DNA from: Charina bottae | Taxonomy: Eukaryota > Chordata > Lepidosauria > Squamata > Charinaidae | Direction of reading: 5' to 3' | DNA length: 64,000 bases | Assembly: GCA_023362775.1 (NCBI GenBank) | Contig: JALMGJ010000004.1 | Coordinates: forward strand, 38,755,298-38,819,297 | Part shown: one piece after another, positions 1 through 12,935 of the stretch | Layout of the letters: the number at the start of each line of letters is the position of its first letter | Position numbering within the stretch: the stretch's first letter is position 1 | Notes under the pieces: generated by a model | What the model was told of the DNA's origin: nothing | The model's database searches: none | The model's input: only the letters and a program-made list of their open reading frames with translations | Program-made: the position numbers and the translations under genes

Positions 1-125
1 GGTTCAAATGTTTGCTTTTTGGATTGTATAAGTAATTGCCTGCGAAATTTAAGCAGATAATCTTCTTCGATATCACAGTATGGCAGTGTTACTAATCTTT
101 CCAGCAGCTGAATACACTGTGAATA
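1..125 (-). CDS. MRPS9: MRPS9 coding exon 8 (truncated by the window edge)
   Basis: The exon starts at TAT (complement of 123-125) after the acceptor TTGTCTACAG. It reads YSQCIQLLERLVTLPYCDIE, then a segment with LLKFRRQLL and QSKKQTFEP, matching YMQFIRLLEKLLTSQ...FRRSVTLESKKQLIEP of human MRPS9. 41 codons plus 2 nt are visible and the frame is open to base 1. A later AG (CACAG) could also act as acceptor, but the longer form keeps the Y-x-Q residues seen in mammals. Confidence 0.92.
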
Positions 126-1530
126 CTGTAGACAATAAAAATTCATTAAGGGATGGTGGTGCAAGTGTAATTGCATTTGTCAACAACTTCTATTTTTACC
201 TGCTTGATCATTTTAGTTCTGTTCTTACTGATAACTTTTGACAGGATGACACTTCTGCATTTGCATGTTGCTTTCAAAACAACATGCAGATGTATCATTT
301 CCTATGTGAATAAAGATACCTAATTCTTTCCCTGCCCCCAAAGAAATGAATCCACTATTCAAAAGTATAAGCAAACTCTTTGTCAGACTAAAGTTGTCAT
401 ACTTAATTAACATCAATCGTAATTTTCAAAAAGATATTTAGTGGGTCCCCAAGGAAAAATGAAATCTTTGATGGAAAAGTGGTAAGAGGCAAAAGTCCCA
501 ATTCCTTTAAGGAAACTATGTTCTAAACTCTACTTGTTAGATTACTTTTATGCTGGTCTATGACTGTAATAAATATTTGATTGAGATTATTTTATTTCCT
601 AATACGTACAGGAAATGTGCACCTATGCCACTGGTTGTTCAAACAGGATTTACTTTACTGTTGATTTTAAAAACAAACAATCAAGGTTTTTAAAAATTCA
701 AGAGATACTTGACTCAAAGGGCAACCTCTTGAAATAATTATCCTTTGCTACTATATGTTTTTCTCCCTTCATCTGACCACATGATTAAAGTAAAGCACCT
801 CACTAGTAATACACTAGTAATCCCGACCATAAGGAAATAAGCAGATTCAGGTATCGCATTTTATACAGCTTGGGCTAGGAAAAGGAACAAAATAAAGGAA
901 CATTTCCTGAATGGCCCAAAAAGTATAACTTTCTGTATGCTTATTCTTTGCTTACAAAAAAGCAAAGGTAGAAGTTAAAAAGAAAAAAAAACAAAATGGA
1001 TGCAATAGGGATGAGATAAAGAAATTGCCTTTTTGGTACAAGTAACCCAGTGGCAGAATATCAAGATTTGTTCAACATAATCACTTGCCTTGAGTGAACT
1101 GGTTGTGTGACTTGCCAAAGTCGCTACTTCTAATACCTCATCTCCCACCAGCTCCCTTACATGGGGTAACATCCAACACAAAAGTCTGCTGAACACACAC
1201 AGGCTTTCCTTCCAATTTGGATAAGAACAGGAGACAGTTTCCAACACATGGTTGTCACTGGTCACAATAAAGAAATCAGGAGTATCCACAGGGAGGTCAA
1301 GATGGTGGCCACAACCATAGAATCAAAGGTCCGCCTCTTTTATGTGCACTGCATCACAAGTAAAAAGGGGTGGGGCTTTGATCACATTGTAATGGCCACC
1401 ACCTTGACTTGTTGAGTCCCCCTCAGACACCACTGAAAGGAATGCTGAACAGAAGTGGACACAGTCTTAAACTGATCTGCTGATGTAACTAAGTATTTAA
1501 TTGGCTTTGTATGGGAGTGACAAATTATAT

Positions 1531-1551
1531 AACAACAACAACAACAACAAC
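1531..1551. repeat. (AAC)n microsatellite
   Basis: Seven copies of AAC, about 21 bp, inside MRPS9 intron 7. Confidence 0.9.
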
Positions 1552-1828
1552 TAAATTCGGCTTTCAAAGACTTGTTAAAATGGAGTAGGAAATTACATGT
1601 TTGAATGTTCCCCCTTAGGATAAATCCCTCACTGGACATTGCAAAGAGAAAGGTCAGAGAAAAGGGTTCAGTTATCTTGTCTCCTGAGATATTGTGAGCA
1701 TTTGAGGGTCTTTTGGTGTGTTTGCATGGGCATGTTAATATCCATTCAAGCAGAACCACCCTCCTGCACAGCCTGAAGTGGAATAATTCTGCTAAATATA
1801 TACGTTACCCCATAATTTTGGTGAACAT

Positions 1829-1901
1829 TTATTTTTTATTTATTGTTTGATTTATATCACCGCCCATCTCCCCCCACAAGGGGACTCTGGGCGGTTACAT
1901 G
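1829..1901 (-). mobile_element. L2-type LINE 3' tail
   Basis: This short, 5'-truncated copy has the block that recurs across this window (complement of CCGCCCATCTCCCC...GGACTCTGGGCGG) next to a TTTATTTATT tail. It corresponds to the 3' terminus of the squamate L2 LINEs, in minus orientation. Confidence 0.75.
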
Positions 1902-2085
1902 TCTAGCTATTCCTGAAATAACATATATAAAACTACTCCATCTCATACCCATATCTATATCTTTTTTAGTTTTTTTTTTCTTACTTTTTTTTGGTAGTTT
2001 TTATCTTTGTTGAAAACTAATAAAATTATATCCAAAAAAAAAAAAAGATACAAGGTTCATTAAATAAAGGAGATTAATTACTCAC

Positions 2086-2161
2086 ATTTTGATCTGACAG
2101 TTTTTCCACTAACATTTCTTCCAATTCCTCTTTAATCAGCCATCTGCTGCCAATCAGGTTC
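2086..2161 (-). CDS. MRPS9: MRPS9 coding exon 7
   Basis: This exon has 76 bp: one base completing Met, then 25 codons reading [20 protein letters not shown] to ...LSDQN. The acceptor is TTTAAACAG and the donor is GTGAGT (complement of 2080-2085). [20 protein letters not shown] is essentially identical to mammalian MRPS9. It ends in phase 0. Confidence 0.96.
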
Positions 2162-5100
2162 CTGTTTAAAATATCACATATATTCTCTTTTAACTAATCA
2201 TGCAATTAGAGATAGATTGCAGCTAGACCGTACACTTAATTTGGAAATATACTTTTCTTTTGCTTGAAGAAATGCAAGTTAGAGTTACAAACTTACATAT
2301 TCTAAAAAGTAAATAGCGAGCAGGTTATTTTTTTAAAAAAACAGCTAATAATTAAAAATCCAGACATCATTTTCTGCAGGATTTTAACACACACATATAA
2401 ACACTCATATTACAATTCCCCTACCCAAAGGAAGGATGTGAAAGTTTTAAAGAGGTTTCAATACCATTTCTAAATCCAATCTGATGCAAGACACACCTGT
2501 CTGTATCTTAGTTCAACAAATATGACAAAAGAAAGATATATTGGGTATAGTATAAGATTAGCCTTGACACATTTCTTTAATTTAAAAAAAGAATAAATAT
2601 GAGGCTGGAATGATACAAAGTTCCAATACCCAGCCTATAGATCCCACAGGCATTCTTAGAAAATACAAATGGGGCACTGTGAATCAGTGTGTATGTGTTT
2701 TTATTTTCTTGGACATATATCAATTTACTCGTAAACACAAATATATAAACTAAACAAATTATAATTAGAGGGCAGGGGAGGGGAAGAGGAAAGAACAGGT
2801 AGAATCAGTTTGTCAGTAAATGACATTTTGTGGCAGAAAATATGCCTATCATCCTATCATTTCGTTGAGCACCAATTATATGCTCCCAAAATTGCAAATA
2901 TGTCCTTTGTTCCCAAAATACTGGAATGCATTTTGAGTTGCTTCTCCTTGTGTTTTCTCTCCTTCACTAGCTTTGTCTCTATTTTGTTCAGCTTACCTTT
3001 ATGCTTTCCCTGACTTCCAAAAGATTCCTCCATCTTCAGGGTTAATCCTTTCTTTCCTCTGGATTCACATATATTATAAACTACCTCTTTTGAGTTAATT
3101 ATTTATATTCTAATCTGGCCCTAAAACATTGTGTTTGAAGTTTTAAATTTAGTCACTGTGACCCTGATTACAATTGGGTTCATTAGATTTCAATATCTTT
3201 CTTCGTTTGTAATCCTTGTCAGTCACTCATCTGGCTGATCACTTAATAGTAATTTCTCTCCTCAACCAATATAACTTACATTTCTCCTTCAACAACAGGC
3301 CTAACACTGAAGCCAGACAGACTATTAATCCTCCTGAAAATGCCCAATTCTAATTCCATGTACCTGGAATTTATCTGCTCTAAAACACCCACATCTTTGC
3401 AAAGACACTGCAAACAAAGATGATATCACAACTATCCTCTCCGAGAGAAACACTTTTGTTAAAATTAAGGAGCATCTGTGGATATTATCCCATGAAGACC
3501 CCACTTTCACTAGGTATCTCTGTGATAAGTGCAATATGTGCTCTGGCTCTTAGTGCACTTAAAAAAGGAAAAGAGGTTAAGGAGCAACTATTCTGCCAGC
3601 TCAGTGTTTGCTTCTGATTCCTCCGTTAGATTCTCTCCTTTCCAAGCAATTATAGTCTTTCCCACTGAATCTATTGCTCACTATCTGTGCTGCTTTTACC
3701 TCTGACCGTCTCCTAAAATTATTATTTCTTTCATATATCACTTTTCATAACTTTTATGTAAGCTGTCCAAAGTCCTGCCAATGTATAAATGTTAATAAAT
3801 CAATAAATTCCTAAAGGTTTGATAAAGCATTACAGACCTATGTGCCTATCTAAAACTAATCTAATCATAATTTGGCTCTATGGCATGTTTGGCTTTATAG
3901 GTAATAACCAGCACCTTGAATTGTACCTGGAAGTATAGTGGCAACCAGTGCGGTTTGCAAAGCAGGTGTCACATGGGCATACCAAGGCATGCCCATCAAT
4001 GCCTGCACCCTGCATTCTGGACCAATTGAAGCTTCTGAGTAGTCTTCAAGGGCCCTTGAAGAGCATATTGCAACAGTCAAGCCACAAGATGACTAGGGCA
4101 TGAGTGACTGCCTGAAGGGCCTTTCAGCCCATGGAGGAGCACAACTGGTGCAAAAGCTGAAGCTGTACAAAGGTCTTCTTGGCCACAGCTACCACATGCT
4201 CTTTGATCAGGAGCTGTGAGTCCAAGAAGACCCCCAGATTGCACACCATTCTTGAATGGGGAAGTGCAGCCCCACCCAAAATAAAAGATGGAAAATCCCC
4301 AGATCTGGGCCCCCTAATATCCACAGCCACTCAGTCTTGGTAGGATAAATTGGTGTCTCCCCATCCAGACCCGCACAGCCTCCAGACACTGGGACTGGAC
4401 CTCAACAACATCACCTGTTGAAATATATAATTGGATATCATCAGCATTTTGATGATATTAAACCTGAACTACCAGATGACCTCACCCAACAGTTTCATGT
4501 AGATATTACATGAGGAAGAAAGAGTATTGAACCCTGTGGCACCCCACAAAGGAAGGATTGAGGGGGCAACTTCTCCCCCACCAACACTGACTGGAAGCGG
4601 CCATGAAGGAAGGAAGAGAATCACCTTAAAATGATGCTCCCAATTCCCAACCCCTGCAGCTCGTCCACAAGCATACCACGACAGATAGTATCAAAAGCCA
4701 TTGAGAGATCAAGGAGCACAAGGATGGATGCATCAACCCCATCCCCCAGCCAAAAGTTATCAACGCAACAATGCTGTCTCCGCACTGAATCTTAGCCTGA
4801 AGCCTGACTGAAACAGATCCACTTCCTCAGGACACTCTGAAACTGCAGTCTAACCACCACCTTTGAAAAGTGAAGGTTGAAGACAGGACAATAATTGTCC
4901 AGGATATAAGAATGACCTCTTGAGGAGGGGATGCACTACTTCCCCCTCCAAGGCTGAAAGCCCCCTCTCTCAAAGAAGCCACCACAACACAGAATCAACT
5001 GTAGGTCATCTTCCTGCCCCCTTAACAACCCAGGAGGGACCTGAATCTAACTAACAGGTAGCCAATCTGACAGCTTGGAGAACCTTGTCCACTTCTTCAA

Positions 5101-5727
5101 GAATCCCCAATTCACACTCAACCCAGATCATACCACAAGACTGAGCCCCAGGCACTTCAGCCCAGTCTGCCCAGTTGGAGTCTAGCTCTAAGCAGATCTG
5201 AGGGATTACCTGCTAAATAGTTAGAATATTCTTCACAGCAGCCCCGCAGATGATCCTGTGGCCCATCCTTCTGCAGCAGGGACCAGGTCACCCTAAACAG
5301 GGCCAATTGACGACTATCAGCAGATGCGGTAAGGGTGGAGAAATACTGCCACTTTGCCACCCTTATCACCAGAAGGTAATTCCAAATACGGGCTCCTACC
5401 CATGTTTAATCAGGCTCTCTCCCAGTCTTCCTCCAATGGTGCTCTAGGCCTATCTTCCTGAATTTCATCTCCCAGAGCTCCTGGGTAAACCAAGGTGTGT
5501 ACCCGAATCTGCGCAAAGGGAGAGGCTATATATGGGTGATATGGTCCAAGACCTCGGCTGAACCACATACCAGATCCTCAGGAAAAGGCCCAAGCTCCCT
5601 CTAGATATCTTTGGATCCATCAGTCACTTAGGGTGGGACTATCGAATTGGCCCTATCATCATAAAATGATGGAAATGCATCTAGTCCTATCTTCAATATT
5701 CATTATAATCTCAAAGAGACAACTTAC
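2162..5727 (-). other. MRPS9 intron 6
   Basis: About 3.6 kb. The part at 2162-3880 is AT-rich with no recognised repeat. Most of 3880-5660 is a decayed L2 element. Confidence 0.8.
3880..5660 (-). mobile_element. Degenerate L2 LINE (reverse transcriptase region), minus strand
   Basis: This is an old, frameshifted copy of an L2-clade non-LTR retrotransposon. Reading the minus strand from high to low coordinates shows an RT core AFDTICRGMLVDELQGLGIG (about 4625-4700), the catalytic box as NADDIQLYI near 4420-4450 (usual form YADDTQLYI), then a segment with VCNLGVFLDSQLL (about 4205-4245). A C-terminal stretch resembling VQALMGMPWYAHVTPAL follows at about 3950-4000, matching the VQNAAARVLMGAPRSAHVTP motif of the copy at 48.4-49.1 kb. 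Several stops and frame changes make it dead. Outer limits are approximate. Confidence 0.85.
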
Positions 5728-5813
5728 ATAGGCACTTTATTCTCAGAAAGCAATCCTTGAGCACACAATTGATCTTGATAATTTCGAATGTGCAGTAGCT
5801 TACTGTATATCTC
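5728..5813 (-). CDS. MRPS9: MRPS9 coding exon 6
   Basis: This exon has 86 bp: 28 codons reading EIYSKLLHIRNYQDQL... to ...SENKVP, plus AT, which with the first G of exon 7 makes Met. The acceptor is TGTATTCTAG and the donor is GTAAGT (complement of 5722-5727). It aligns with the DVYGMLLNLEKHQSHL...LLPEKTV segment of human MRPS9. The similarity is moderate but colinear. A second AG lies 12 bp inside the exon, but using it would remove the conserved EIYS start and leave a TAA in frame. Confidence 0.88.
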
Positions 5814-6224
5814 CTAGAATACACAGAAAATATAAATAAATGAGTTCCGGTTGTAAAATTTCTACAGAAAAATTAATTTGATAAAGAATAAGCTAAAAGC
5901 TCAATTTCAAGAATATGTAATATTTTTTCCCATTTGCAGACATATAATCAGGCAATGACTTTTGTATATTTCCATGTAGTATAAGTGTACTAATCAGGAT
6001 TACATGAATATAAATTGGTGGAAAACACAAACAGGTGAATACTACTGCATTCATGTCCTCTTAGTGAATTTCAGTGGTTGAGCCATTTGGGAACAGAATG
6101 CTGAAGTAGACTTACTTTTGCTCTGATCCAGAATAGTTCTTATATTTAAATCAAACTATTGTTTTTATAAGTTCCAAACACAGTTTGGTACTCTTGCCAA
6201 ATTGTCCTTTAATTTTCATATTTA

Positions 6225-6385
6225 TTTACTACATTCATATCCAATCTTTCCACCGAGAACTCCAGATAGCATACATCAGGATCCTTTTTCATTTCATCCC
6301 TACAACAGCTCTGTGAGAAAGTGCCTGGCCCCCAATCACCTAGTGAGCTCTATGGCTGAATGGAGAATCAAATGTATACCCAAAT
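6225..6385 (-). mobile_element. Possible MIR-like SINE fragment
   Basis: The complement resembles the middle of the second SINE family in this window (GGCCAGTCAC...CTCACAGGG type): CCCTACAACAGCTCTGTGAG and GGCCCCCAATCACCTAGTGAG are recognisable. It is highly diverged, with no tRNA boxes. Confidence 0.4.
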
Positions 6386-6964
6386 CTTTCAAATTTCTCA
6401 CTGAGATGGGCTGTAAACATCTTGGGGAAAAAAATAAACCAAACATGTAATTCTGAACATCAGTGGAAATCTATTCCCCTGGCTCTAATATAATATTATA
6501 TGCATTTGGATGTGAAATAACAGTATACAAACTGTAGGTAAAAAAACAGTGCCTAGCATCTAGGATAATATCACCTTAATGATATAGCTTATTGTTAAAT
6601 AATCAATGAACACAAGCTACAGATATTTTGAAGAGTTTTTTCCTATTAGCAAAGTACATTTCAATATGGGAAATTTTATCTGTGTTGTAATTTCATATCT
6701 GATTTCCCTGTTTTCTAAAAAAAAAGTCTGTTCCTTATATATTAATACACATCACTGTAAAAAAGGCCTGTAAAAACTATTCACAGGCAAACAGAACAAC
6801 AGACAACATAATGATACATGTTATCTGGAAAAGTTTAACAAGGTATACAAATTTAAGAAAGATTACCACCTGGGAAACGTTCACTTCTGAAACAGTTCAA
6901 AAATATATATTTCACTTCTTCAAAATGGGTAAGCAAAGATTTTACTAATAGAGATGCCTGTATC

Positions 6965-7490
6965 TCAAGAAATATGCTGTAGACTACCATTTGGTAGAGT
7001 AGCCATAAAGGACTTGGAAAACATATTCAAACGCCATGATATCTCTATACCTACAAATATTAGAATCGTGCAAGCCATGGTATTCCCTGTGACACTCTGT
7101 GGAAGCAAAAGCTGGACTTTGAAGAAGTAGGATAGGAAGAGTATTAACACTTTTGAACTATGGTGTTGGACAAGTCTTTTGAGAATACTGTAGGCAGCCA
7201 AGAAAACAAATTGATCATTTAACAAATCAACCCAGAGTTCTCACTAGAGGTACAAATGACCAGGCTCTAATTATCCTACTTTTGACACATTATGCAAAGA
7301 CCTAGCTCACTGGAAAAGGCTCTAATGCTGGGAAAGGTGGAAGGAAAGAGAAGAGGATGACCAGCAGCAAGATGGATGGACTCAGTTACAGTGCAATGAG
7401 TGCACCATTGGAAGACCTGAAAGACCAGGTTAGGGATAGATCATCATTTTGACTAGGAGTCAAACATGACTAGATGGCAATCAATCAATC
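6965..7490 (+). mobile_element. Degenerate RTE (BovB-like) LINE 3' end
   Basis: The sequence follows the 3' part of the BovB copy at 27.1-28.1 kb block by block: AATCGTGCAAGCCATGGTATTC, ...TTTTGAACTATGGTGTTGGA, GATGACCAGCAGCAAGATGG and the terminal GAGTCAAACATGACTAGATG, followed by a CAAT-rich tail. It is much more diverged than that copy and has many stops. It may be a distinct RTE subfamily. Confidence 0.8.
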
Positions 7491-7927
7491 TGTCACATTT
7501 CTTTACCGCCCCAACTCGTACAATCAATGCCTCTATCACTTACAAACTAACTATTTTGTAATACTTTTATTGAAATACCCATGTGCCTTATATGTATCTT
7601 TTCATGATATAGGAGAATAGCATCCTTGAGCTTGTCATTTTATAAGATGAATAGTTTAAACAATGCTGTATTGTTCTTGAAAAATAAATGAAGAACAGGA
7701 ATTATAGCACTGAATATTTGAAATGTAGCTGACAGAGTGGGATATAATCATTACATTTTAAATTCATCCCAATACTTGTGAGTACTGGGATGGAAGCGAA
7801 GTAGGTGAAAGAGCTTCTACACAATCAGATGTAAGAGTGTTAGACATCAGATTCAGTGCTTTAATTTTTGTTGGAAAGAACATATTTTATTTCAATTAAT
7901 ATACTATGCTAGTTGGGTGTTTGTTCT

Positions 7928-7970
7928 ATCTATCTATCCACCCACCTACCCACCCACCCATCCTCCTCCT
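7928..7970. repeat. TCTA/CCCA-rich microsatellite
   Basis: Short imperfect tetranucleotide run (CTAT, then CCAC/CCTA units). Confidence 0.7.
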
Positions 7971-8137
7971 GAATTGGGCACTGAGTTCCAATTTGAAGAA
8001 GGAAGTTAAGACTTCAGATAACCCACTCTGTCCCTATGAATATATCAAGAATAAATATATCCTTTATTTTAGATGACAAGAGTTGCAACATCATGAGAGG
8101 GAAATGGGGATAGGGGAAATTGGGATATATCTTAGTG

Positions 8138-8427
8138 CAGAGCTTTCCAAACTTTTCATGTTGGTGACACACTTTTTAGACATGCATCATTTCGCGACAC
8201 ACTCTTACAGAAGGGCATCATTTCGTGACACATTCTTATAGCAGGGCACGAGGCAGGCACTAGGACCTGCGCGGAATCACAGCAGGTTTGGAGGCAGCAA
8301 GGCACAAGGCAGGCACTAGGACCTGCGCAGAATCCTGGCAGGGCTCGGAGGCAGCAGCAGCAGCGACACACCCAGACACTGCAGCCGACACACTAACGTG
8401 TCCTGACACACAGTTTGGAAAGCTCTG
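8138..8427. mobile_element. hAT-type MITE, copy 1, with 8-bp TSD
   Basis: 290 bp with 16-bp perfect terminal inverted repeats starting CAGAGCTTTCCAAACT. It is flanked by the exact duplication TCTTAGTG at 8130-8137 and 8428-8435. An 8-bp duplication and a CAG-type end are diagnostic of hAT transposition. The interior has repeated GACACAC motifs and two tandem copies of a CAAGGCAGGCACTAGGACCT block. It has no transposase, so it moved with an autonomous partner. Confidence 0.92.
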
Positions 8428-9129
8428 TCTTAGTGGATTATAGTTGATGTAAAAAAAAGTCGTCCCCCCGCCCACTGCTTGCAATTCAGGGAACAGAAAG
8501 GAATGGAGTACTGCTTTTTCTTAACCAGATTAAAAAGGCTCCAAATTCTTAATGGTCTCTAATGCTAAAAGTCTACTTCACTGAAATAATTGTTCTGCAT
8601 GTGTACAATGCCACTTCCAAAAGTTAGGAAAAGATCTGTTAACTTGATACATACAGCTAGCAGATACTGCATTATGTTTGGGTTAGTATTTTAAATAAGA
8701 CAATGGCACTAGTGTTTGAGAGTTAGCGTATTCTAAATCTTTGGTACATGCAAAATGATTAAAGCATCTCTGTATAGCTGAATCACATAAAAAGCCTTCT
8801 GCCTAAACAAACAAGTATTTCTGTCCTATACTAACCAGTGTTCAACAAGCAGAAGCAAAGATGAAAATAGGAATAGGAAGTATGCAGACATTATGAGCTT
8901 AAACATATAAATTACATAAGAAATAGAACAAGGATGGTGGATGGTGTAGGCCAACTTCTTCAACCTAATGCCCTCCAGACCTATATAGACTAAACTCCCA
9001 AATGTTGGGAAGAAATTCTGCAAGTTGTATTCATAATAGCTTAAAGGATGGGGACTAGGTTGATAAAGGTTATTACTGATTCTCCAAAGAAGTCTAGCAT
9101 TCTTATTTTATAAATTTTACTGTACAAAT

Positions 9130-9464
9130 GGAGGGGCGTGGTGGCTCAGCGGGTAAGACGCCAGGCTTGTTGATCGGAAGATTGCAAGTTCGGAGGTTCG
9201 AATCCCTAGCCCTGCGTGCAGAGTGAGCTCCTGCACTAGCTCCAGCTCTTGCCAACCTAGCAATTCGAAAGCATGCAAATGCAAGTAGATGAATAGGTAC
9301 CACTTCGGTGGGTAGGTAACAGCGTTCCGCGCGTGTCATGCGGCCACATGACCGTGGAAGCGTCTTCGGACAACGCTGGCTCTTTGGCTAACAAACGGAG
9401 ATGAGCACCGGCCCCTAGAGTCGGACACGACTGCACAAATGTGCGGGGGGAACCTTTACCTTTT
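9130..9464 (+). mobile_element. tRNA-derived SINE, family A, copy 1
   Basis: This full-length SINE has a pol III A box TGGCTCAGCGG and B box GGTTCGAATCC, a conserved body (GCATGCAAATGCAAGTAG, GTGGCCACATGACC-like) and the 3' end GGGGGGAACCTTTACCTTTT. The flanking duplication TTTTACTGTACAAAT at 9115-9129 and 9465-9479 is perfect, showing target-primed insertion. Other copies are at 16830-17167 and 59349-59686. I could not fix its published family name. Confidence 0.93.
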
Positions 9465-11886
9465 TTTTACTGTACAAATAGCTAGAGCAGTAACCTCAGT
9501 TAGAATACAGTAATACAAATACAAATACATATGCTATATTTAGGAAAAATAATTTAGCATATGTTAGAAATTATAAACGTTATAAATGGTAAAAGGTTGT
9601 ATAAGCAACACACAGCAAATTAAAATTATCTTATATTTTAAAGTGAAGGTTTTGCACTTAAATATCTTTCTGGTATCTCTTAGCTTAAACGTGATACCCA
9701 TACTTCATACTTCCTGCATGAGAAATCATGTTTAATGAAAGTATTTATCCATTTCTTAATTGAAATAGTTCTAAATGCACTGATACTACTTAAGCAACTA
9801 TATAAATATCCTACCATAATTAGAGTTTGTTTGTTGAAAGGATTTCAAATGAAGAAAAATTTAATCAAATGGGGAGCAGGGCTACTTGAAAAGGTTATGC
9901 ATCCAGAAAATCACCAACACCGTTCTTTCAAAGGCAAGAGCTACGAATGTTAAGAAGTTGTACTCCCTGTAATTTTTCTATAATTTCTTCATTATGATGG
10001 AATGCAACAAAACATCTTGCCCTTGGCTTGCTCTGTTTCAGCCAAAACAAATGCAAATGGCCTGTCAGATGACAGCTGCTTGATAAGGCCCCTCTACAAG
10101 ACCTGCATGCTTTACTTTTTTCCGTGAAACTTGGGATGAAAGGCAGAAGGCAGGAAGAGAATTAATGTAGCATACAGTCTAAAGGCAATGCTACAACCGT
10201 GATTAAGTAGAAAAGCTAAAAGGCACAGATTTTCCACAGCCTCTCTGCGTGCAACCCATCCGTGTAACAAGTTGACAGGCATAGTGCGTCAGCTCCATCA
10301 TCCTCTCCGACAGCTAAAACGCAGCGCTGCATCCCTTTTCAGAGAAAATTTGCGTCTGCACCATGAAGCGTTGTACATTATTTCTTAGCACTGCAGGGGG
10401 CTCAAGTCCATATGGAACCTTCACAAATATTACCACAGATCAAACCAGCAGCGTTTCAAGGCAGATTTGACATACCTATTTAAATGAACAGTAGGGGTCC
10501 TCAGGCTGCCTCAGGCTGTGCAGGAGAAAACTCTCTGGAAAGCCTAGGCTGCAGCTCCATTACTCAGCAAAGACACCCTCTACATTTATCATTCATTTCA
10601 TTTCTGCCAGGGCAAGAAGCTCATTTGCCCAAGGTCAACCAAAAGAAAAAATAATTCCTCTCTTCTCCCTCTTAAAAAATAAATGTACCTGACAAGTGGG
10701 GATTTTGTCCTTTGGGTGCAGAGAGTACAAACGAAGATAATTCTAAAAAACACAGGAAAACAATCCTTTTCATAGAGAAAGCCCTCTAAATGCTATTGTA
10801 CCCTTAGTGTTACAGCACCCAATAACAAGAGAAACAATATTTGACAGCAGCACCATGCTGAAAAGTATTACTTTATTTTTCAGTAAAATGGGCATTTCAT
10901 TCTCCATAACTATCAATACTGATTCAGTTTTCCAGAAGTCAATGGACTAAGGTTTACAAATGATGCATATTGTGCAAATACGATAAATGTTCTACCTTGC
11001 GATAAGTAAGTTCAGAGAGTACAGTGGAGACTCAACTAATAATTGTTCAGTAGCAAGAACACTGGGGGAAGAGACCGTGTAATCCTGGACTTCTAGATTT
11101 TAAAGGAAACTGCAACTGAATGCAATCAAATGCAATACTGGACTTAAAAATGCAGATTTTAATACAGTGAGAGCAATGTTAAAAGATTCCAAGGGAAGAA
11201 GCAGCTAGTAGGAAAAGGCGCCCAGGATGGATGCCACTTTTTTTTTTTTTTTATGTTGGGGTTTGTATATACCCAGGAATTTACAGATAGATAAATTATA
11301 CTGGAGATGTATCTAGGTGAGAAGTGAAACATTCTGCAAGTCATCCACTTAGCAGCCATTGTTGTAGGGATGATGTGGCAGTAATGACTCATACTACAGG
11401 TGCTATAGTTTAGTTGGGTGTGGCAGATGATGAGAGTGACCTATAACGTGATAGGTCAGTATTTGTATAAAAGAAGAGAAGTTATTGTGTTCTTTCTTCT
11501 CGTTGCTGTATTCCTGCTCGTTGCTGTTATCATTTGTAACTGCAGTTGGATGTTACTGGACTGTATTTGGACTACGTATGTATATAAAGTAAATAGGCTA
11601 TTTTATCTAATCTCTGCTTGAGTGTCTATTTACTGCATAGAACGTGGATCACTGGTGTCTTGGAAAAAGGAGCAGGCCGCCCCAGGTTGCGTGCTCTGAC
11701 AAAAAAAGATGTAATGAAAGCAGAACTCCAAGTAATTTCAATGATGACCAAACAAAGGACAGCAGAAGGAGCTTGTCCTTCTCTATTCTTCAATACTTCT
11801 ATTAATTAATTGGATCACGAAGCGGAGGGAATGCTCATCACATTTCCAAATGTCCTGAAATTGGTTGTGTTAGCTAATGCCTAGAA

Positions 11887-12087
11887 CAGAGCTTTCCGAA
11901 CTTTTCATGTTGGTGACACACTTTTTAGACATGCATCATTTCGCAACACACTCCTACAGCAGGGCACAAGGCAGGCACTAGGACCTGTGTGGAATCACAG
12001 CAGGTTTGGAGGCAGCAGCAGCCCGACACACCCAGATACTGCAGCTGACACACTAACGTGTCCCAACACACAGTTTGGAAAGCTCTG
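11887..12087. mobile_element. hAT-type MITE, copy 2, with 8-bp TSD
   Basis: A 201-bp copy of the element at 8138-8427, lacking the internal duplicated block. The ends CAGAGCTTTCC are inverted. The 8-bp duplication GCCTAGAA is exact at 11879-11886 and 12088-12095. Confidence 0.92.
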
Positions 12088-12584
12088 GCCTAGAAGATAG
12101 ATATAAAATTCAAAACAATCTTTATAGGTTAGACAAAAGGGGCTGAGAGTAACTGAATGAAAATTAACAGAGAAAAGTACAGTTTCAGGAAACAAAAGCA
12201 AATGCACAGGTAAAGGAAAAGGGAACATGGTTTCGTAACAGCACTTGTGAACAAGATCCTGGCATTGTAGCTGATTGCAAACTGAATATAAGCCAGCATT
12301 ATGATGTAGCTGCAAAACAGGGAAATGCTATTTTAGGGTGCATCAACAGAAGTTATGGGAAGTAATTGTTCTACTTTATTCTACTTGGTCAGACCTCACC
12401 TTGATTACTATATCCAGTTTTGTGCACCACACTAAGGAGGATTCAGAGAAATTGGGGGAGGTTCAGAGAAGGGCAGTATGTCTAATCAGGAGAAACAGAA
12501 CTCAAGTCCTCCAAAGAAGAGTCAAAGTAACTGGGCTTGTTTAGCCTTTAGGAAAGATGACTGAGTATGGATACAATAGCATTC

Positions 12585-12935
12585 TTCAAGTATTTTATTT
12601 ATTTATTTAATTAATTTATTCCCCGCCCATCTCCCATGCAAGGGACTCTGGGCGGGTTACAATAATTAAAATTTAAAATTTAAAAAAATTAAAAACAATA
12701 CAAAAAGAAGATATATAAAAATATATCCAATATAAAATAAAATAAATAAAATCCAAGATGGCTTGGGGACCGTAGCACAGATCACCTACGGGGCCAGCCA
12801 ACCCCAGGAGGCACTACCGCCTCTGTCGTCCCAGGCCAGGTGGCAGAGCCAAGTCTTAATGGCCTTCCGAAAGGCCAGGAGTGAAGGGGCCAGTCTCACC
12901 TTCGGGGGCAAGATGTTCCATAAAGCGGATTTGAA
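12585..12935 (-). mobile_element. L2 LINE 3' end, minus strand
   Basis: It begins with the TTTATTTATTTA tail and the CCCGCCCATCTCCC...GGACTCTGGGCGGG block. It continues with the complement of the L2 C-terminal coding region (GGCCAGCCAACCCCAGGAG, GTGGCAGAGCCAAGTCTTAA, GATGTTCCATAAAGCGG), as in the copy at 48.4-49.1 kb. It is 5'-truncated. Confidence 0.85.

Larger units (their letters stand above)
126..2085 (-). other. MRPS9 intron 7
   Basis: This is an AT-rich intron between exons 7 and 8. It holds a (CAA)n run at 1531-1551 and an L2 3' tail at 1829-1901. Nothing else is recognisable; the ORFs in it carry no family motif. Confidence 0.8.

Noticed and set aside
9130..9200. tRNA gene (A and B boxes present)
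   Set aside because: Part of a full-length SINE with a long non-tRNA body and target duplication; the same unit occurs three times.
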